Shown here: positions 1-6,140 of the stretch, one piece after another | Numbering within the stretch: the stretch's first letter is position 1 | Layout of the letters: each line of letters begins with the position of its first letter | Notes under the pieces: generated by a model | Database searches by the model: none | Seen by the model: the letters and a program-made list of their open reading frames with translations, nothing else | Told to the model about the DNA's origin: nothing | NCBI GenBank assembly: GCA_964609495.1 | Contig: CAZSTA010000016.1 | Location: 1 to 7,680, forward strand | Direction: 5' to 3' | Length of the DNA: 7,680 nt | Source of the DNA: CAZSTA01 sp964609495 [NCBI: uncultured bacterium] | GTDB taxonomy: Bacteria; CAZSTA01 | Program-made: the position numbers and the translations under genes

Positions 1-34
1 TCTCCCCTTGTGGGAGAGGGATAGGGTGAGGGGG
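1..34. repeat. REP-like GC-rich hairpin repeat (left edge cut by window)
   Basis: TCTCCC at 1-6 pairs perfectly with GGGAGA at 12-17 around a 5-base loop. A G-rich tail follows (GGATAGGGTGAGGGGG, 19-34). I recall this hairpin plus GGGTGAGGGG tail as a dispersed intergenic repeat in many unrelated bacterial genomes; that is memory, not a search. It lies outside any gene I can see. The left arm probably continues beyond the window. It has no downstream T-run in this orientation, so a simple intrinsic terminator is less likely than a REP-type element. Confidence 0.5.
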
Positions 35-162
35 AAAGTATATCTTGAGCTTATCAGCAAAAAACTAAGAATAATAAGCTATTTACTTGAAACTACTCCA
101 ATTTTGTAGGGGAGATCGATTGAGGCCCGCTAGTTACCTTTGGCATAATAGGGTGATTTAAA

Positions 163-1074
163 ATGTATGACCCTGTTCAGTCTATCGATAAGGTGTTAGA
201 GGAAGTAATTCGAGAACTAGGTCTTTGGAAAGGATTTAAGAGGCAATCCGCTCTATCTATCTGGTCGAAGGCTGTAGGAGAGGATATCTCAGAGCGAACT
301 AATCCAGTGAGTATCAGGAATGGAATACTATTTGTCGGGGTTACTAACTCTATGTGGCTTCAGCAACTTATCTTTATGAAGAGCGAGATACTAGCTAAGT
401 TGAATGAGAAGCTAGGGGGAGATTTCGTTAAAGATATTCACTTCCGAGTGACCCACTTCTCATATAGCAAGACAGAAACTACTACGTCTCAATCCGCTTC
501 TTATTCCCATCCCAGTGTAGATGTGGAGCTGGATGAGGATGAGCTGAAGCAGATAGATAAGCTCCTAGTCGGGTTTCCTGATCAAGAAGTCCGAGACAGA
601 CTCTATAAGTTTTTAGTTAAGGACGCAAAGAGGCAGAAAGGATGGGCTAAACAGGGATACGTAAAGTGCAAGCTATGTGGCGCATACCATAAACAGGAAG
701 AAGAGATATGTCCTATATGTCAAAGCAGTTTAGATGAGAATAGGGTAGAGGTGATAAAGAAGATCCTGGAGGGTAATCCCTGGCTTAGATGCGAGGAGAT
801 TCTAGCGATGGGGATTAATATCAATCGGACAGAATATAGGAAGGCTAAGTTCGATCTTATCTCTAAATATAGAAAGGAAATGGAGGATAAAGCGGTAGAG
901 TATTTGAAGGAACGGATACCTCCCAGATACGAGGCCTTAAAAGATGTGTTATATAGATTGACTTATTTGGAGAGGAGTGTCTCTCCGGTCGAGATGAATA
1001 ATAAGGTCGTAGAAAGCGTGGTAGGGAAAAGGATCATGCGGATATTAAGAGGGGAGATGAGGAGGGCGGAGTAA
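163..1074 (+). CDS. dciA: DUF721/DciA-like protein with C-terminal zinc ribbon
   Basis: Residues 5-97 match the DUF721/DciA pattern: a helical start, W34-x3-VG39 followed by the strand INGILFVGV-type segment at 51-60, then S63-x-W65-x2-QL69 and a helix ending in a VKDIHFRV strand. DciA is the ancestral loader of the replicative helicase DnaB and acts at replication initiation. The domain is followed by a Ser/Thr-rich linker (about 99-118), a charged helical stretch, and a four-cysteine zinc ribbon C169-x2-C172-x10-C183-x2-C186. A helical, basic tail runs to residue 303. At 303 residues it is well above the 100-170 usual for DciA-type proteins, so the second half is an accessory module of unknown role. 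ATG at 163 is supported by GGGTGAT at 151-157, five bases upstream. The next gene starts 6 bases after the stop, suggesting one transcript. The family call is fairly sure; helicase loading by this variant is inferred. Confidence 0.8.
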   Translation: MYDPVQSIDKVLEEVIRELGLWKGFKRQSALSIWSKAVGEDISERTNPVSIRNGILFVGVTNSMWLQQLIFMKSEILAKLNEKLGGDFVKDIHFRVTHFSYSKTETTTSQSASYSHPSVDVELDEDELKQIDKLLVGFPDQEVRDRLYKFLVKDAKRQKGWAKQGYVKCKLCGAYHKQEEEICPICQSSLDENRVEVIKKILEGNPWLRCEEILAMGININRTEYRKAKFDLISKYRKEMEDKAVEYLKERIPPRYEALKDVLYRLTYLERSVSPVEMNNKVVESVVGKRIMRILRGEMRRAE

Positions 1075-1080
1075 AGGGCG

Positions 1081-1353
1081 ATGTTCATCCAATTGAGCGA
1101 AGAGGTAATTATTCCCTTAGAGGATATCGTTATTATCTTAAATCTTAGAGCCCAGAGAAATCTGCCCAGATTTCTTCAGGGAATAGAGAAGAACATCGAT
1201 AAGTTAGAGGATATGACAAAGGGAGAGGTGGCACATGTTTTATGTATCACAAGATCGGGACAAGCTTATATCTCCTCTGTATCCGCTAGAACTATGCAGA
1301 GTCGAGTGAGAAGGATTTACACTAAATTAGAAAGAAGGAGGAATAAAAGGTGA
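1081..1353 (+). CDS. remB: RemB-like DUF370 family DNA-binding regulator
   Basis: A 90-residue protein with the DUF370 (RemA/RemB) layout: it opens with MFIQLSEEVIIPLEDIVIIL, typical of the RemB branch. The middle is more variable, and it closes with the conserved strand-turn segment YISSVSARTMQSRVRR, equivalent to the 'Y-x-S-P-x-S-x-x-T-x-x-x-R' region of the family. RemA-type proteins form ring-shaped oligomers that bind DNA and act as transcription factors for matrix and osmoprotection genes in Bacillus. In Firmicutes remB typically sits between recF and gyrB, so a DUF721 neighbour fits a replication-region ancestry, although no gyrB follows here. The tail is strongly basic (LERRRNKR). A GGAG site at 1068-1071, inside the end of the upstream gene, precedes the ATG. 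The stop TGA (1351-1353) overlaps the GTG of the following gene. The regulatory function is inferred from family only. Confidence 0.75.
   Translation: MFIQLSEEVIIPLEDIVIILNLRAQRNLPRFLQGIEKNIDKLEDMTKGEVAHVLCITRSGQAYISSVSARTMQSRVRRIYTKLERRRNKR
1335..1341 (+). promoter_or_regulatory. Ribosome binding site for the TIM-barrel gene, inside remB
   Basis: A full AAGGAGG lies within the last codons of the DUF370 gene, 8 bases before the GTG at 1350. It fixes that GTG as the start although GTG is a weaker codon. The GTGA overlap with the upstream stop points to translational coupling. Confidence 0.8.
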
Positions 1354-2150
1354 AGGCTAAGGTTGGAGTTTTGACTAATACTTATGGTAAATTTTCCTTA
1401 GATGAAGCTCTTAAAGGGAGCGCTGAGGCGGGGTTTAAATACGTAGAACTTTTAGCTATCCCCGGAACCAAACATATCGTTTTAGAGAAGATGGGGGAGG
1501 AAGAGGTAGAGAAGCTAAAGGAGAAGCTAAAAGGCTATGGATTAGAGCCTACCAGCGTCAGCGCTCACAGCGATTTGACCAAGAAGGAGGGGGTGAAATA
1601 CATAAAGAAGGCGATCGACTTCGCCAAGAGCATATCTGCGGGAGTTGTGAATACTGGAGCAGGGGAAGCTGATTCTCCAGAGGGGGCATCTGCTTTCTAT
1701 GAGAATATGAAGGAGTTATCCAAATATGCCCAAGAGAAGGAGATCATCATCGGTCTGGAGACGCATGGTAGCATCTTGGGGACTGGTGAAGCTGGCTTAG
1801 CGGTTATGAAGCGGATCAACTCCGATTTTGTGCGGATCAACTATGATACCGCTAATGTCATCTTCTATGCAGGGGTAAGACCTGAGGAGGATATACATAA
1901 AATTATTGATTATATCGCTCATCTTCACCTCAAGGATAAGATCGGAGGGAAGCGGGTCTGGAATTTCCCAGCTTTAGGAGAGGGTGAGATCGACTTCAAA
2001 GTCATCTTTGATGCTCTTGAGAAGAAGGGATTCTCCGGTCCAATGGGAGTTGAGATCGAGTTCGATGGGACTGGAAAGGAGACTCTGGAGGAGGTGAATC
2101 AAGCGGTTAAGACCTCCTACGAGTTCTTGAAGAAATTCGCTCTAGTTTGA
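1350..2150 (+). CDS. Sugar phosphate isomerase/epimerase (xylose isomerase-like TIM barrel)
   Basis: A 266-residue protein of the AP-endonuclease-2/xylose-isomerase-like TIM barrel superfamily. The barrel starts KVGVLTNTYG, followed by EALKGSAEAGFKYVELLAI, the usual first repeat unit. Likely metal ligands sit at the strand ends: E137 (GLETHG), D166 (NYDTAN), H193 (HLHLKD, with D196 after it) and E235 (MGVEIEF). H139, next to E137, could also contribute. Length is normal for the family (250-300). Members isomerise or epimerise sugars, inosose or keto-sugars, or dehydrate inosose (IolE-like); exact substrate cannot be read from sequence. There is no signal peptide, so it should be cytoplasmic. 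The start is a GTG overlapping the upstream stop, with an ideal ribosome site. A Gfo/Idh/MocA dehydrogenase lies 112 bases downstream; these two families recur together in inositol and keto-sugar catabolism, which supports a catabolic role. The alternative of a DNA endonuclease IV is unlikely, as the full set of its nine metal ligands is not evident. Confidence 0.85.
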   Translation: MKAKVGVLTNTYGKFSLDEALKGSAEAGFKYVELLAIPGTKHIVLEKMGEEEVEKLKEKLKGYGLEPTSVSAHSDLTKKEGVKYIKKAIDFAKSISAGVVNTGAGEADSPEGASAFYENMKELSKYAQEKEIIIGLETHGSILGTGEAGLAVMKRINSDFVRINYDTANVIFYAGVRPEEDIHKIIDYIAHLHLKDKIGGKRVWNFPALGEGEIDFKVIFDALEKKGFSGPMGVEIEFDGTGKETLEEVNQAVKTSYEFLKKFALV

Positions 2151-2211
2151 AACTGGGAACGATTTCGAGATCAATGATAAGGGGGACTTTTGCAGGCAAA
2201 AATATATAAGG

Positions 2212-2241
2212 TTAAAAAGTTACCAGAATTAAAAAGTTTCC
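2212..2241 (+). repeat. 13-base direct repeat, possible operator
   Basis: TTAAAAAGTTACC (2212-2224) and TTAAAAAGTTTCC (2229-2241) match at 12 of 13 positions, separated by AGAA, giving a period of 17 bases. The pair ends 6 bases before the ribosome binding site of the dehydrogenase gene. Its placement suits a repressor or activator site or a leader RNA element, but AT-rich sequence can produce such repeats by chance. Confidence 0.4.
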
Positions 2242-2246
2242 TTTAG

Positions 2247-2257
2247 AGGAAGGTGAT
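2247..2257 (+). promoter_or_regulatory. Ribosome binding site deciding the GTG start of the dehydrogenase
   Basis: AGGAAGGTGAT ends 5 bases before the GTG at 2263. The extended GGTGAT match to the 16S rRNA tail supports the first of two consecutive GTG codons (2263 and 2266). The protein start VRRIGLLGVGFIG fits the expected N-terminus of the family. Confidence 0.7.
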
Positions 2258-2262
2258 AATAA

Positions 2263-3279
2263 GTGGTGCGAAGGATTGGTTTGTTAGGAGTTGGATTCAT
2301 AGGTAAAGTTCATGCTAGTGCTTATTCTCAGATGGATGATGCGGAACTAGTAGCTTTCGCTGATACGGACGATACTAATAGAAATGCTATGGTGGAGAAA
2401 TTCCCGACGGTTGATGCCTATATTGATGCGGAGAGTGTTCTCAGAAGGGATGATATCGATATGATCGACGTCTGCTTACCCACCTATGAGCATAAGAGAT
2501 ATGCGATAAAGGCGCTTGAGGCGGGAAAGCATACTCTCTGCGAAAAGCCAATGGCGCTCAGTGTAGAGGAAACCGAGCAGATGATCGAAACTGCCGAGAA
2601 GTCCGATAAGAAGTTTATGATCGCCCAGGTCATCAGATTTTGGGCGGAGTATGTCAAGGCTAAGAAGATCCTTGATAGCGGAGAACTGGGGAAAGCTTTG
2701 GAGATATCCGCTCTGCGCCTAAGCACAACTCCTTCCTCATCGGTTGGGAACTGGATTTTAGATCCTACGAAGAGCGGGGGAGCGGTCCTCGACCTTAGTA
2801 TCCATGATATAGATTTCGTAACTTGGCTTTTAGGAGAGCCAAAAAGGGTCTATGCTCAAGGCATAAGATCGAAGTATGGTGCCTGGGATCACATGATCAC
2901 CACGATAACTTATGCTGATGAAACTAAGGCGATAGTCGAGGGGGGATGGCTTATGCCTCCTACCTATCCCTTCACGATGGGACTTAGGATCAAATGCGAG
3001 AGGGGATGTATAGAGTTCGACTTCAAGGCCGGAGTGAATATCGAAAAGCGTGAGGAGGCAGGAGCGGTACTCGCTGTCTATAAGGAGGGTGAACCTCCTG
3101 AATATCCTGAAGTGATTCCTAAAGATGGCTATCTCAACGAGATAGAGTATTTTGTAGATTGTATCAACAAGGATAAAGATCCAGATCTTGTAACCCCGAA
3201 GGAGGCGAGTCTAGCGGTTAAGCTCGCCCTAGCCGCTAGAGAATCGGCTGAGACGGGCAAGGTGATCGAGATCGATTAG
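2263..3279 (+). CDS. Gfo/Idh/MocA family NAD(P)-dependent oxidoreductase
   Basis: A 338-residue sugar or cyclitol dehydrogenase. Residues 5-120 form a Rossmann fold with G9-x-G11-x2-G14 for the dinucleotide and D34 at the end of the second strand, which usually favours NAD over NADP. The family motif E94-K95-P96 is present in CEKPMAL. The C-terminal substrate domain carries GGAVLDLSIHDIDFVTWLLG, giving D177 and H181, which with K95 match the Lys/Asp/His catalytic set known from inositol dehydrogenase. AQVIRFWAEYVKAKKILDSGELG is typical of the myo-inositol/general dehydrogenase branch. Length is normal and no signal peptide is seen, so it should be cytoplasmic. It likely oxidises a hydroxyl of a hexose, hexoside or inositol to the keto form, which the upstream isomerase-like protein could use. 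The GH38 gene begins 34 bases downstream, probably in the same operon. Substrate is not predictable here. Confidence 0.9.
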   Translation: MVRRIGLLGVGFIGKVHASAYSQMDDAELVAFADTDDTNRNAMVEKFPTVDAYIDAESVLRRDDIDMIDVCLPTYEHKRYAIKALEAGKHTLCEKPMALSVEETEQMIETAEKSDKKFMIAQVIRFWAEYVKAKKILDSGELGKALEISALRLSTTPSSSVGNWILDPTKSGGAVLDLSIHDIDFVTWLLGEPKRVYAQGIRSKYGAWDHMITTITYADETKAIVEGGWLMPPTYPFTMGLRIKCERGCIEFDFKAGVNIEKREEAGAVLAVYKEGEPPEYPEVIPKDGYLNEIEYFVDCINKDKDPDLVTPKEASLAVKLALAARESAETGKVIEID

Positions 3280-3300
3280 GAGACAAAATTTCTGCTGAGA

Positions 3301-3308
3301 AAGGAAGG
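3301..3308 (+). promoter_or_regulatory. Ribosome binding site of the alpha-mannosidase gene
   Basis: AAGGAAGG sits 5 bases before the ATG at 3314 and supports that start. Confidence 0.65.
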
Positions 3309-3313
3309 TATAT

Positions 3314-5764
3314 ATGTCCAATAAGGATAATCCTAAAGATTACACGGTATATATGATTGGCAATGCTCACATCGATGCGGCTTGGCTATGGCGTTGGACG
3401 GAGGGATATTGGGTAGCGAAGACTACCTTCCGTTCCGCACTAGATCGGCTAAATGAATATCCTGATTTCACCTTTACTTGTAGTTCCGCTGTTTATTACA
3501 AGTGGATAGAGGAGAACGAGCCAGAGATGTTTGAGGAGATCAAAGAGCGGGTGAAGGAGGGAAGATTCTGCATTGTCGGAGGCTGGTGGCTACAACCCGA
3601 TTGTAATATTCCTTGTGGAGAATCCCTGGTGCGACAGGCTTTGTATGGACAAAGATATTTCCAAAGTAGATTTGGACGCAAAGCCACGGTGGGATATAAC
3701 GTGGATACTTTTGGTCATTGTGGAACTCTCCCTCAGATACTATCGAAGAGCGGACTTAATGCTTATATCTTCTTCAGACCAGGACCCCATGAGAAGGAGT
3801 TGCCCAATGGGATATTCTGGTGGGAGGCAAGCGATGGATCGAGAGTTATCGGTTGTCGCGCTCCCCATCACTATGGCTTCTATGGAGATGCGCCTGGGAT
3901 GGAGAGGAGAATTCGCACTGCCGCTGAGCAATCCCCTGCTCCCCTTAAAGACGTGCTGTGCTTCTATGGAGTAGGGGATCACGGAGGAGGTCCTACTAAG
4001 GAGGTTATAGAGGCTATTATCAAAATCAACGCTATGGAGCATACTCCTCAAGTCAAATTTGGAATACTTGACGATTACTTCGCCAAGATCAAAGCTCAAA
4101 CTACCGATTATCCAGTAGTGCATGAGGATCTTCAACATCACGCTAGAGGTTGTTATTCCGTGCACTCCGAGATAAAGCGACTCAATCGACAGAGTGAGAA
4201 TCTGCTGATGACCGCGGAGAAGTTCTCCGCTATTGACTTCAGTGCCTTTGGTAAATCGTATCCTCAAGAAGAGCTTACTCGCGCTTGGCAAAACGTCCTC
4301 TTCAACCAATTCCATGACATATTAGCAGGAACGAGTATCCCCGAGGTATATGAGGATACTAGATATTCTTATGACGAGGCTCTCAATATAGGGACTGAGG
4401 CTTTACATTGGGCGGTAGAGGATATTATCAGGCGGGTTGATACCAAAGGATGTTTAGACTCCATCGCGGTATTTAATCCGTCCAGTTGGGCGCGACAGGA
4501 TCCTATAGAGGTAGAATTCAGATGGAGAAGGCAAAGCAAATTCAAGATACTTGACAGCGAGGGAAGTTCAGTGCCTTATCAGTTTATTCAGACCGCCCAA
4601 ACTACAGCCGGAGGGGCTATACGGTTAGTTATCCTAGCCGATGTTCCTTCTCTCGGTTATCAGCTTTATCGCTGTGAAGAAGTGGAGGAAGAGGAGAAAT
4701 TCACAAATAAACTAACTGTAACCCCCACCACTATGGAGAGCGATTACTGGATACTCGAATTCGACCCCGATACTGGGTATCTCAGCAGGCTCTTCGATAA
4801 GCGCAACGAGGTGGAGGTGCTGGCTGGCGATTCTGCAATGCCTATAGTGATAGCCGATCCGAGCGATACATGGAGTCATGGGGTGGATGAATTTCGCAAG
4901 GAAGTAGGGCGCTTCACTAACGCGAAATTGACCCTTATTGAGGAGGGTCCAGTCCGAGCCAAGTTAAGGGTCGAAAGTTACTTTGGTAAATCGACTATTC
5001 AGCAGGATTGGATGATCTATGGGGATAGCGATAGGATCGATTGCCAGATGAGTGTGGATTGGCACGAGCAACATCGAATGCTCAAGCTAGCTTTCCCAGG
5101 CAACGTGAAGGAAGCTAGGGCTACTTATGAGATCCCCTATGGATATATAGAACGGGCAACTAATGGTGAGGAGGAGCCCGGACAGCAGTGGATAGATGTC
5201 TCAGGAAAAACGACTAATGCTGAAGGAGAGGAGATCGAGTATGGTTTGAGTCTCCTTAATGATAGTAAGTATGGCTTCGATGTCAAGGATGCGGAGATGC
5301 GGATGTCCGTTTTGCGCAGTCCGATATATGCTTTCCATATCCCTGCTCAGAAGGAGCCAGGTAAATTCTATCATTATATAGATCAAGGATTCCAGATCGT
5401 GAATTACTCCCTCGTTCCTCACCCCGAGAGCTGGCAGAAGGCGAAGGTAGTTAAGCGAGCTAGGGCGCTTAATAACCCCTTGATCTCGATCCTAGAGCCT
5501 CATCACGGAGGAACATTACCTCTTAGCAAATCCTTCCTCGAGGTAAAGCCAGATAATATTATGGTAAGCGTGGTTAAAAAGGCTGAGGATTCGAACGATC
5601 TCATTGTGCGTTGCTATGAGACGGATGGGGAAGAGACGAGCGCCGAGATATCTATACCCTCTATGCCCCAGAGTTGGAGAGGGAAGCTGAAGCCCAGTGA
5701 AATAAAGACCTTGAAGTTTTCTGCTAAGGGAGTGGAGGAGACCGATTTATTGGAGGGAGCTTGA
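3314..5764 (+). CDS. Cytoplasmic alpha-mannosidase, glycoside hydrolase family 38
   Basis: An 816-residue GH38 enzyme expected to release terminal alpha-linked mannose, retaining, with a zinc ion at the active site. The N-terminal catalytic domain opens with the signature NAHIDAAWLWRW; H19 and D21 are zinc ligands. D131 in NVDTFGHCGTLPQIL is the expected nucleophile and third ligand. H334 in the helical domain motif NQFHDILAGTSIPEV is the fourth, matching the His/Asp/Asp/His set established in Golgi mannosidase II. GVGDHGGGPT (D222) is the conserved bacterial segment near the acid/base site. After a three-helix region (about 290-390), residues from about 470 form the beta-sandwich C-terminal half (GYLSRLFDKRNEVEVLAG, then ...MSVDWHEQHRMLKLAFP). 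No signal peptide or membrane segment is seen, so the substrate must be imported or made inside. Length is at the short end for bacterial GH38 enzymes, but all key residues are present. The next gene starts 15 bases after the stop, its ribosome site touching this stop. Confidence 0.95.
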   Translation: MSNKDNPKDYTVYMIGNAHIDAAWLWRWTEGYWVAKTTFRSALDRLNEYPDFTFTCSSAVYYKWIEENEPEMFEEIKERVKEGRFCIVGGWWLQPDCNIPCGESLVRQALYGQRYFQSRFGRKATVGYNVDTFGHCGTLPQILSKSGLNAYIFFRPGPHEKELPNGIFWWEASDGSRVIGCRAPHHYGFYGDAPGMERRIRTAAEQSPAPLKDVLCFYGVGDHGGGPTKEVIEAIIKINAMEHTPQVKFGILDDYFAKIKAQTTDYPVVHEDLQHHARGCYSVHSEIKRLNRQSENLLMTAEKFSAIDFSAFGKSYPQEELTRAWQNVLFNQFHDILAGTSIPEVYEDTRYSYDEALNIGTEALHWAVEDIIRRVDTKGCLDSIAVFNPSSWARQDPIEVEFRWRRQSKFKILDSEGSSVPYQFIQTAQTTAGGAIRLVILADVPSLGYQLYRCEEVEEEEKFTNKLTVTPTTMESDYWILEFDPDTGYLSRLFDKRNEVEVLAGDSAMPIVIADPSDTWSHGVDEFRKEVGRFTNAKLTLIEEGPVRAKLRVESYFGKSTIQQDWMIYGDSDRIDCQMSVDWHEQHRMLKLAFPGNVKEARATYEIPYGYIERATNGEEEPGQQWIDVSGKTTNAEGEEIEYGLSLLNDSKYGFDVKDAEMRMSVLRSPIYAFHIPAQKEPGKFYHYIDQGFQIVNYSLVPHPESWQKAKVVKRARALNNPLISILEPHHGGTLPLSKSFLEVKPDNIMVSVVKKAEDSNDLIVRCYETDGEETSAEISIPSMPQSWRGKLKPSEIKTLKFSAKGVEETDLLEGA

Positions 5765-5779
5765 AGGAAGTGATTTAAG

Positions 5780-6136
5780 ATGGAACTAGATGATAGGGAA
5801 GGATTATTAAAAGGTATGCCTATAGAAGGTGTGCCTGTTATTCCCAACGGTGGTTTGGTAACAGGGGAGATCGAAGGTATAAAAATGTATTCAGAAGGTA
5901 ATATCCTCAATATCCGCGTTCTCGACAGTGAGGATATGGGCAAGATGGCGAATTTTGTCGCCAATGAGGTAGGGAAAACCATCAAGGTGTTGGTTGGGGA
6001 ATGTCGTCACCTCTCCCTTAAACCAGGGGATATAATCGAGTTGCCCATTAGCTATGAGGGTGACGAAAGAGGAGGGGGGTATCTCGCTTCCGGAAATAAT
6101 CTATCTATAAGGCGGAGAAGGCGGAAAGGAAGGTGA
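5780..6136 (+). CDS. Uncharacterised 118-residue beta-rich protein with Arg-rich tail
   Basis: I do not recognise this protein. The start ATG is preceded by GAAGTGAT (5767-5774), five bases upstream, and the gene is tightly packed between the mannosidase and the peptidase, so it is very likely real. Residues 1-100 read as a small beta-barrel-like domain: a Pro/Gly start (GVPVIPNGGLVTG), strands GEIEGIKMY and LNIRVLDSED, a short helix MGKMANFVANEV, then strand KTIKVLVGE and a KPGDIIELPISY strand leading to YEGDERGGGYLASG. This alternation could suit an OB-like or similar barrel, but that is only a reading by eye. The last eight residues are almost all basic (R111-R115, K116, R118). There is no cysteine pair, signal peptide or membrane segment. 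Only four bases separate it from the M6-type peptidase, so it may assist, inhibit or regulate that enzyme; this is inference from context alone. Confidence 0.75.
   Translation: MELDDREGLLKGMPIEGVPVIPNGGLVTGEIEGIKMYSEGNILNIRVLDSEDMGKMANFVANEVGKTIKVLVGECRHLSLKPGDIIELPISYEGDERGGGYLASGNNLSIRRRRRKGR
6126..6136 (+). promoter_or_regulatory. Ribosome binding site of the M6 peptidase, inside the preceding gene
   Basis: AAGGAAGGTGA forms the last codons and stop of the upstream small gene, so translation of the two is probably coupled. An in-frame TAA at 6138-6140 directly precedes the ATG at 6141, ruling out any longer start for the peptidase. Confidence 0.65.
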
Positions 6137-6140
6137 GTAA

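Larger units (their letters stand above)
2151..2262 (+). promoter_or_regulatory. Intergenic gap, possible promoter/operator region
   Basis: This is the largest gap between genes in the window. Its second half is very AT-rich, including AATATATAAG at 2201-2210, unlike the flanking genes. I could not find a -35/-10 pair with good spacing, nor a hairpin with a T-run that would end transcription of the upstream gene. A new promoter for the downstream genes or simple read-through are both possible. Confidence 0.3.

Noticed and set aside
2151-2200. Intrinsic terminator after the TIM-barrel gene
   Set aside because: Only a weak imperfect palindrome (GATTTCGAGATC) is present and no T-run follows it.
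3573-3974. 133-codon frame on the + strand within GH38
   Set aside because: It is an out-of-frame shadow over the catalytic domain of the mannosidase.
3740-4315. 191-codon open frame on the minus strand
   Set aside because: It lies wholly inside the GH38 gene, which has all catalytic motifs; the reverse translation shows no domain-like pattern.
5614-5985. 123-codon minus-strand frame bridging the mannosidase end and the small gene
   Set aside because: It overlaps two better supported + strand genes and reads as low-complexity Ser/Pro/Ile sequence.
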